DNA of 20,230 nt from an uncultured Oscillospiraceae bacterium (GTDB taxonomy: Bacteria > Bacillota > Clostridia > Oscillospirales > Oscillospiraceae): assembly GCA_900758315.1 (NCBI GenBank), contig CAAERF010000047.1:1-20230 (forward strand), given 5' to 3'. Below, piece after piece: positions 15,405-20,230 of this stretch. Numbering within the stretch: position 1 is the stretch's first letter; every line of letters starts with the position of its first letter. The notes under the pieces were generated by a model. That model was not told where the DNA came from. It did not search any database and worked only from the letters and a program-made list of their open reading frames with translations. A program made the position numbers and the translations under genes.

Positions 15405-18014
15405 ATGGCCGCAAAAATCACCCCCATGCGGAAGCAATATCTGGAGCTGAAGGAAAAGTACCCGGACTGTCTGCTGTTTTTCCGGCTGGGGGACTTCTAC
15501 GAGATGTTCGACGAGGACGCCCGGGTCGCGTCCAAAGAGCTGGACCTGACTTTGACCACCCGGGACCGGAACAAGGACATCCCCAAAGAGGACCGGGTGC
15601 CCATGTGCGGCGTACCCTACCACTCCTACCAGTCCTATCTGGCCCGGCTCATCGCCCGGGGTTACAAGGTGGCCATCTGCGAGCAGATGGAGGACCCGTC
15701 GTCGGCCCAGGGCCTGGTGGAGCGGGAGATCGTCCGTATCGTCACTCCGGGCACTGCGCTGGACGCCTCCATGCTGGAGGAGAGCCGGAACAACTACATC
15801 GCCTCGGTATTTCTGGACCGGGGACGCTGCGGCCTGTGCTTCTGCGACCTGTCCACCGGCGAGGTCTGTGCTACCGCCTTCGGCGGGGAGGATTGCCTGC
15901 CCCATCTGATCAACGAGCTGGGGCGGTTCAGCCCCCGGGAGGCGGTGCTCTCCCCTCAGGCGTGGAAAAGTGAAGAGCTGACCCAGGTGCTGGAGGAAAA
16001 GCTGGACTGCCGCCGGGAACAGGGCAGTCCCAAGCGGTTTGACTACGTGGTGGCGGGGACCACCGTGAGCCGCCAGTTTGAAAATTACACCGTCATTCCC
16101 AGCGACCGCCCTGAGGCCCTGCAGGCGGTGGGCGGGATGCTGTCCTACTTATACGAGACCCAAAAGACCCAGCTGAACCACCTGCGGGTGCTGCAATACT
16201 ACACCAGCGGCCGGTTTATGGAGCTGGACCTGACGGCCCGGCGCAATCTGGAACTGACCGAGACCCTCCGGGGCAAGGAGAAGCGGGGTAGCCTGCTGTG
16301 GGTGCTGGACCGGACCAGGACCGCCATGGGCGGACGGCTGCTGCGGAGCTGGCTGGAAAAGCCTCTGCTGAACCCGGCGGAGATCAATAAACGGCTGGCG
16401 GCAGTCCGGGACCTGGCGGACGACCTGGTGACCCGGGAGGAGCTGACCCTCTGCCTGAAGGAGATCACCGACCTGGAGCGGCTCATCGGCCGCATGGTCT
16501 GCGGCAGCGCCGGCGGGCGGGACCTGGTGGCCCTGGCCGGCGGACTGCGCCACATCCCGCGCCTGCAGGAACTGCTGAACCCCATGCCCTCGTCCCTGCT
16601 CCGGTCGGTCTGCCAGCAGCTGGACCCGCTGGAGGAACTGACCGCCCTTATTGACCAGGCCATTGTGGACGATCCGCCCTTCTCGGTCCGGGAAGGCGGC
16701 ATCATCCGGGACGGCTACAGCCCGGAGGTGGACCGGCTGCGGAACATCATGGCCCATGGCAAGGAGATGGTGGCCGAGATTGAGACCAGGACCCGGGAGA
16801 ACTGCGGCATCAAGAATATCCGCATCAAGTACAACAAGGTCTTTGGCTACTACATTGAGGTGGCCAAGTCCCAGACCCATCTGGTGCCCGAGGACTGGGT
16901 GCGGAAGCAGACCACCGTAAACGCCGAGCGCTACATCAACCAGGAGCTGAAGGATCTGGAGCATACCATCCTGTCGGCCAAGGATCAGATCACCGACCTG
17001 GAGTATCAGATTTTCGCCCAGGTGCGCCAGCGCTGCGCCGACCTGGTGGAGCAGATTCAGCGGACTGCCGCGGCAGTGGCTCAGGCCGACGTGCTGACCA
17101 GTCTCGCGGCGGTGGCGGTGGCCAACCACTACTGTATGCCGGAGGTGGACGAGAGCGATCAGATCGAGATCGTGGACGGCCGCCATCCGGTGGTGGAGAA
17201 GGTGCTGAAAAACGCCCTCTTCGTCCCCAACGACACCCGGATGGACTGCAACGAGAACCTGCTGGCCATCATCACCGGCCCCAACATGGCGGGCAAGTCC
17301 ACCTACATGCGTCAGGTGGCTCTGATCTGCCTGATGGCCCAGATCGGCAGCTTTGTGCCCGCCAAGTCCGCCCGCATCGGCGTGGTGGACCGGGTGTTTA
17401 CCCGCATCGGTGCCAGTGACGATCTGGCGGCAGGCCAGTCCACCTTTATGGTGGAGATGAGCGAGGTGGCGGAGATCCTCAGGAACGCCACCAACCGTTC
17501 CCTGCTGATTCTGGATGAGATCGGCCGGGGCACCAGCACCTACGACGGCATGAGCATCGCCCGGGCGGTGCTGGAGCACTGCGCCGACCCGGGCAGACTG
17601 GGCGCCAAAACCCTCTTTGCCACCCACTACCACGAGCTCAGTGCCCTGGAGGGAGAGATTCCCGGGGTGAAGAACTACCACATCGCCGCCAAGAAGCGGG
17701 CGGATGACATCATCTTCCTGCGCAAGATCGTCCAGGGCGGCGCGGATCAGAGCTACGGCGTGGAGGTGGCAAAGCTGGCGGGGGTACCGCCCAAGGTGAT
17801 CCGCCGGGCCCGGGCCATTCTGGCCGAGCTGGAGGCGGGCGCGCCGGAGCAGACGGCCGCAGTGCCGGCTCAGGCGGTAGAGGAGCGGGAACAGGTGGGC
17901 TTTGGCGACCTGGCCGCTCTGGAAGTGGCGGAGCAGCTGCGCCAGACCGATCTGAACACGCTGACGCCCATCGAGGCGATGAATTTACTCTATCAACTGA
18001 AACAGAAGCTATAG
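15405..18014 (+). CDS. mutS: DNA mismatch repair protein MutS
   Basis: Recognises mismatches and small loops and recruits MutL. The 869-residue product is full length. The N-terminal mismatch-binding Phe-x-Glu is F31-Y-E33 in RLGDFYEMF. The connector, lever and clamp domains follow, then the ABC-type ATPase with Walker A GPNMAGKST (625-633), Walker B LILDEIGRGT (about 697-706) and the conserved ATHYHELSALE. The C-terminal tail contains REQVGFGDL, possibly a degenerate sliding-clamp contact, and ends with the conserved TPIEAMNLLYQLK. The start is ATG 15405 with GAGAGGTAGT upstream. It is co-oriented with miaB and mutL. Confidence 0.98.
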   Translation: MAAKITPMRKQYLELKEKYPDCLLFFRLGDFYEMFDEDARVASKELDLTLTTRDRNKDIPKEDRVPMCGVPYHSYQSYLARLIARGYKVAICEQMEDPSSAQGLVEREIVRIVTPGTALDASMLEESRNNYIASVFLDRGRCGLCFCDLSTGEVCATAFGGEDCLPHLINELGRFSPREAVLSPQAWKSEELTQVLEEKLDCRREQGSPKRFDYVVAGTTVSRQFENYTVIPSDRPEALQAVGGMLSYLYETQKTQLNHLRVLQYYTSGRFMELDLTARRNLELTETLRGKEKRGSLLWVLDRTRTAMGGRLLRSWLEKPLLNPAEINKRLAAVRDLADDLVTREELTLCLKEITDLERLIGRMVCGSAGGRDLVALAGGLRHIPRLQELLNPMPSSLLRSVCQQLDPLEELTALIDQAIVDDPPFSVREGGIIRDGYSPEVDRLRNIMAHGKEMVAEIETRTRENCGIKNIRIKYNKVFGYYIEVAKSQTHLVPEDWVRKQTTVNAERYINQELKDLEHTILSAKDQITDLEYQIFAQVRQRCADLVEQIQRTAAAVAQADVLTSLAAVAVANHYCMPEVDESDQIEIVDGRHPVVEKVLKNALFVPNDTRMDCNENLLAIITGPNMAGKSTYMRQVALICLMAQIGSFVPAKSARIGVVDRVFTRIGASDDLAAGQSTFMVEMSEVAEILRNATNRSLLILDEIGRGTSTYDGMSIARAVLEHCADPGRLGAKTLFATHYHELSALEGEIPGVKNYHIAAKKRADDIIFLRKIVQGGADQSYGVEVAKLAGVPPKVIRRARAILAELEAGAPEQTAAVPAQAVEEREQVGFGDLAALEVAEQLRQTDLNTLTPIEAMNLLYQLKQKL

Positions 18015-18020
18015 AATTTC

Positions 18021-18193
18021 GCAAAAATACGAGTATTTTTGCAAGTTTGCAGCCTGCGGCAGCGCACTCGCTGGGCTCGCACGTTTGCAGGCTGAGAAGT
18101 GTTTTTTCCAACGTACACGCCGTCGGAAAAAACAGATTGCATTTTTTGCCGGCATTTTCCATGCCGGAACTCTGGCGAGGCCCGGCGTTCGGG
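18021..18193. repeat. Cluster of inverted repeats in the mutS-mutL spacer
   Basis: The 222-nt gap between mutS and mutL carries four consecutive inverted repeats: GCAAAAATAC/GTATTTTTGC with a 2-nt loop (18021-18042); CAGCCTGC/GCAGGCTG (18050-18057 and 18087-18094); GTTTTTTCCAACG/CGTCGGAAAAAAC with 12 of 13 pairs (18101-18133); and CCGGCAT/ATGCCGG (18149-18167). A small CCCG/CGGG follows (18181-18193). No coding sequence is convincing here. The pattern suggests an inserted palindromic intergenic element. It may also affect transcription into mutL, but no hairpin has a clean terminator tail. Confidence 0.6.
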
Positions 18194-18236
18194 TAAGACG
18201 TTTGGAAATACAGAAAGGAAGCGGGGGGTGTGCGCG

Positions 18237-20201
18237 ATGGCAAAGATACAGTGTTTGGACCCTCATGTGGCAGATTTGATCGCCGCGGGAGAGGTGGTGG
18301 AGCGCCCCGCCTCAGTGGTGAAGGAGCTGATGGAAAACGCCGTGGACGCGGGAGCCACCACCGTGACGGTGGAGATCCAGCGGGGCGGCATGCGCTATAT
18401 CCGGGTGACGGACAACGGCTGCGGCATCGCTCCGGAGGATGTGGAGACCGCGTTTCTGCGCCACGCCACCAGCAAAATCCGCAGCGCCTTTGATCTGGCG
18501 GCCATCGGCACCCTGGGCTTCCGGGGTGAGGCTCTGGCGGCCATCGCCGCCGTATCCCGGGTAGAGGTGATGAGCCGGGAGACCGGAGCGGATTTTGGCG
18601 CGGCTCTGGTGCTGGAGGGCGGAACGGTCCGGGAACGGGAGGAGATCGGCTGTCCCGAGGGGACTACCATGATCGTCCGGGACCTGTTCTTCAACACGCC
18701 CGCCCGGCTGAAGTTTATGAAGCGGGACGCTGCGGAGGGCGCCGCGGCCTATGCCGCCGTCCAGCATGTGGCGCTGAGCCATCCGGAGATCTCCTTCCGG
18801 TTCCTGCGGGACGGCAGGGAGGAGATGATGACCCCCGGCGACGGAAGTCTCCACTCGGCTCTGTATGCGGTGCTGGGCCGGGAGACAGCCCTGGGACTGC
18901 TGCCCTGTAAGGGCTCCGGCGAGGAGCTGACGGTGGAGGGATACATCTCCCGTCCCAGCTGCTGCCGGGGCAACCGGAGCGGCCAGCACTTCTTTGTCAA
19001 CGGCCGCTACGTCAAATCCAGGACCATGGCCGCAGCGCTGGAGGAGGCCTACCGCAACCAGAAGATGGTGGGGAAATTCCCCGGCTGTGTCCTGCGAATC
19101 ACCTCCAAGCTCAACGCGGTGGATGTGAACGTCCACCCGGCCAAGACCGAGGTAAAGTTTACCAGTGAAAAGAAGCTCTTTGATGCTGTATACTATACGG
19201 TAAAGAGCGCGCTGGAGGCGGAGCAGGGCCATCCCCAGGTGGAGCTGACCCGGAAACCGGTGCCGGAACCCAGGCGGGACAGCGTCACGCCCAACCAGAC
19301 CTTTTTCCGGACCATGACGGCGGAGCAGTTCCGGGCGGGAAAAACCGTTTTGCGGGATCGGGCAACCACTGCCTATCAGACCACGGAATCTCCCTATGGA
19401 GCGGCGCGGAAACGGGTCCGACAGGAGCCGCTGCCGCCCATAGAAGCGGCGGAATCTCCTGTCCGGGAGACAGACAATATCCAGTCTGTGGAAAATTTTG
19501 AGGAAATTGTGAAAAACTTGCCAGCTGATGGTGGAACCTGCCGCCCGTCGGCGGAAGAACCCCAGCAGGAGGTGCTGGAACAGATGCCGCCGGAACCGGA
19601 GGTGTCCCAGCCCGAGCCGGTGACGCCGGACACGCCGCAGTGGCGGATTGCCGGAGAGGTGCTGGACACCTACATCATCGTGGAGCAGGGCGAGACCATC
19701 TACTTTATCGACAAGCACGCCGCCCACGAGCGGATGAACTTTGACCGGATGCGTGCCCAGGACTGGCAGCCCATGCGCCAGCTGCTGCTGACTCCGGTGG
19801 TGCTGAACCTGACGCCGGAGGAGTCCGCCGTCCTGCTGGAGCAGCTGCCTCTGCTGGAACAGTGCGGCTTTGAGGTGGAGGAGTTCGGCGGCGGGAGTCT
19901 GCTGGTGCGGCAGGCACCGGACGACCTGGCGGCGGATCAGATTGAGAGCACGCTGGAGGAGATCGCCGGCCAGCTGCTGACCACCGGCCGGGCGGATACC
20001 CGGTCGGCACGGGACCAGGTGCTCCACACCATGGCCTGCAAGGCCGCCATCAAGGGCGGCTGGAAGAGCAGTCCCGAAGAGCTGGAGGTGGTGGCCCGGG
20101 CGGTGCTGTCCGGGCAGGTGAAGTACTGCCCCCACGGGCGGCCGGTGATGATCCGGTTTACAAGGCGGCAGCTGGAAAAGCTGTTCGGACGGATACAGTA
20201 A
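18237..20201 (+). CDS. mutL: DNA mismatch repair protein MutL
   Basis: GHKL ATPase that links MutS to strand incision. From ATG 18237 the product is 654 residues. ATP-site motifs are ENAVDAGAT, DNGCGI and TLGFRGEAL. A variable proline- and glutamate-rich linker separates the N-terminal half from the C-terminal dimerisation domain. Nuclease-type features are present: DKHAAHERMNFD (from D492; the family pattern is DQHA-x2-E-x4-E, so Q is K and the last E is D), MACKAAIKGG (C601) and CPHGRP (C631, H633). QLLLTP matches a sliding-clamp-binding pattern. The frame is open back to 18099, but those residues come from the hairpin-rich spacer; the chosen start is preceded by AAAGGAAG and GGGGGG. No mutH is seen, as expected for this type. 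Confidence 0.97.
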   Translation: MAKIQCLDPHVADLIAAGEVVERPASVVKELMENAVDAGATTVTVEIQRGGMRYIRVTDNGCGIAPEDVETAFLRHATSKIRSAFDLAAIGTLGFRGEALAAIAAVSRVEVMSRETGADFGAALVLEGGTVREREEIGCPEGTTMIVRDLFFNTPARLKFMKRDAAEGAAAYAAVQHVALSHPEISFRFLRDGREEMMTPGDGSLHSALYAVLGRETALGLLPCKGSGEELTVEGYISRPSCCRGNRSGQHFFVNGRYVKSRTMAAALEEAYRNQKMVGKFPGCVLRITSKLNAVDVNVHPAKTEVKFTSEKKLFDAVYYTVKSALEAEQGHPQVELTRKPVPEPRRDSVTPNQTFFRTMTAEQFRAGKTVLRDRATTAYQTTESPYGAARKRVRQEPLPPIEAAESPVRETDNIQSVENFEEIVKNLPADGGTCRPSAEEPQQEVLEQMPPEPEVSQPEPVTPDTPQWRIAGEVLDTYIIVEQGETIYFIDKHAAHERMNFDRMRAQDWQPMRQLLLTPVVLNLTPEESAVLLEQLPLLEQCGFEVEEFGGGSLLVRQAPDDLAADQIESTLEEIAGQLLTTGRADTRSARDQVLHTMACKAAIKGGWKSSPEELEVVARAVLSGQVKYCPHGRPVMIRFTRRQLEKLFGRIQ

Positions 20202-20213
20202 AGGAGGGTTCTG

Positions 20214-20230
20214 ATGGGACAGGCGGAAAA
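20214..20230 (+). CDS. Start of a further gene, cut by the window edge (probably miaA)
   Basis: A strong AAGGAGGG (20201-20208) lies 5 nt before ATG 20214, giving M-G-Q-A-E before the window ends. Only 12 nt separate it from the mutL stop, so it belongs to the same operon. The identity cannot be read from five residues; miaA is the usual neighbour of mutSL in Clostridia and would match miaB upstream, but this is inference. Confidence 0.55.

Noticed and set aside
18021..18193. CRISPR array or IS end in the mutS-mutL spacer
   Set aside because: The hairpins differ from each other, there are no regular direct repeats and spacers, and no transposase gene or target duplication was seen.
18099..18236. 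N-terminal extension of MutL into the spacer
   Set aside because: The 46 extra residues derive from the inverted-repeat region and do not resemble MutL; the conserved MutL N-terminus begins at 18237.

Overview
The window reads as a GC-rich chromosomal stretch from an anaerobic Firmicute of class Clostridia, most likely an Oscillospiraceae-type gut bacterium. The reasons are strong AAAGGAGG-like ribosome binding sites, TTGACA/TATAAT promoters, a GdpP c-di-AMP phosphodiesterase, the short archaeal/eukaryotic-type ProRS, and mutS-mutL with an endonuclease-type MutL. The genus assignment is an impression from gene content, not a measurement. Nearly everything is housekeeping. I found no phage, IS element, CRISPR array, rRNA or tRNA.

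Layout. Positions 1-222 hold terminator-like hairpins and what looks like a dispersed intergenic repeat that runs into the 3' end of ftsH. Positions 223-8020 (minus) form one head-to-tail operon, gdpP-rplI-dnaB-tilS-hpt-ftsH, read leftwards from an extended -10 promoter at 8076-8104. It joins second-messenger turnover, ribosome, replication, tRNA modification, purine salvage and membrane proteolysis genes. Positions 8235-8786 (plus) hold two small, related three-helix membrane proteins of unknown function, lower in GC than their surroundings and closed by a terminator. Positions 8962-11412 (plus) hold proS and an unusual homocysteine S-methyltransferase-family gene. A bidirectional terminator separates them from secG (minus). 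A stand-alone RelA/SpoT-like HD hydrolase (plus) follows, then a second bidirectional terminator. A minus-strand pair comes next: an alanine-racemase-fold protein lacking the PLP lysine, and a 65-residue protein translated right behind it. From 13950 to the end (plus) the order is miaB-mutS-mutL and the first codons of a further gene, probably miaA.

The genes work in familiar groups. GdpP sets c-di-AMP level, DnaB unwinds the fork, MutS/MutL correct mismatches, TilS and MiaB modify tRNA, ProRS charges tRNA-Pro, SecG assists secretion and FtsH degrades membrane proteins. The parts least explained by known families are the degenerate alanine racemase and its 65-residue partner, the two tandem small membrane proteins, the hairpin-rich spacer of about 220 bases between mutS and mutL, and the repeat at the end of ftsH. 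No clear new multi-gene system is visible.
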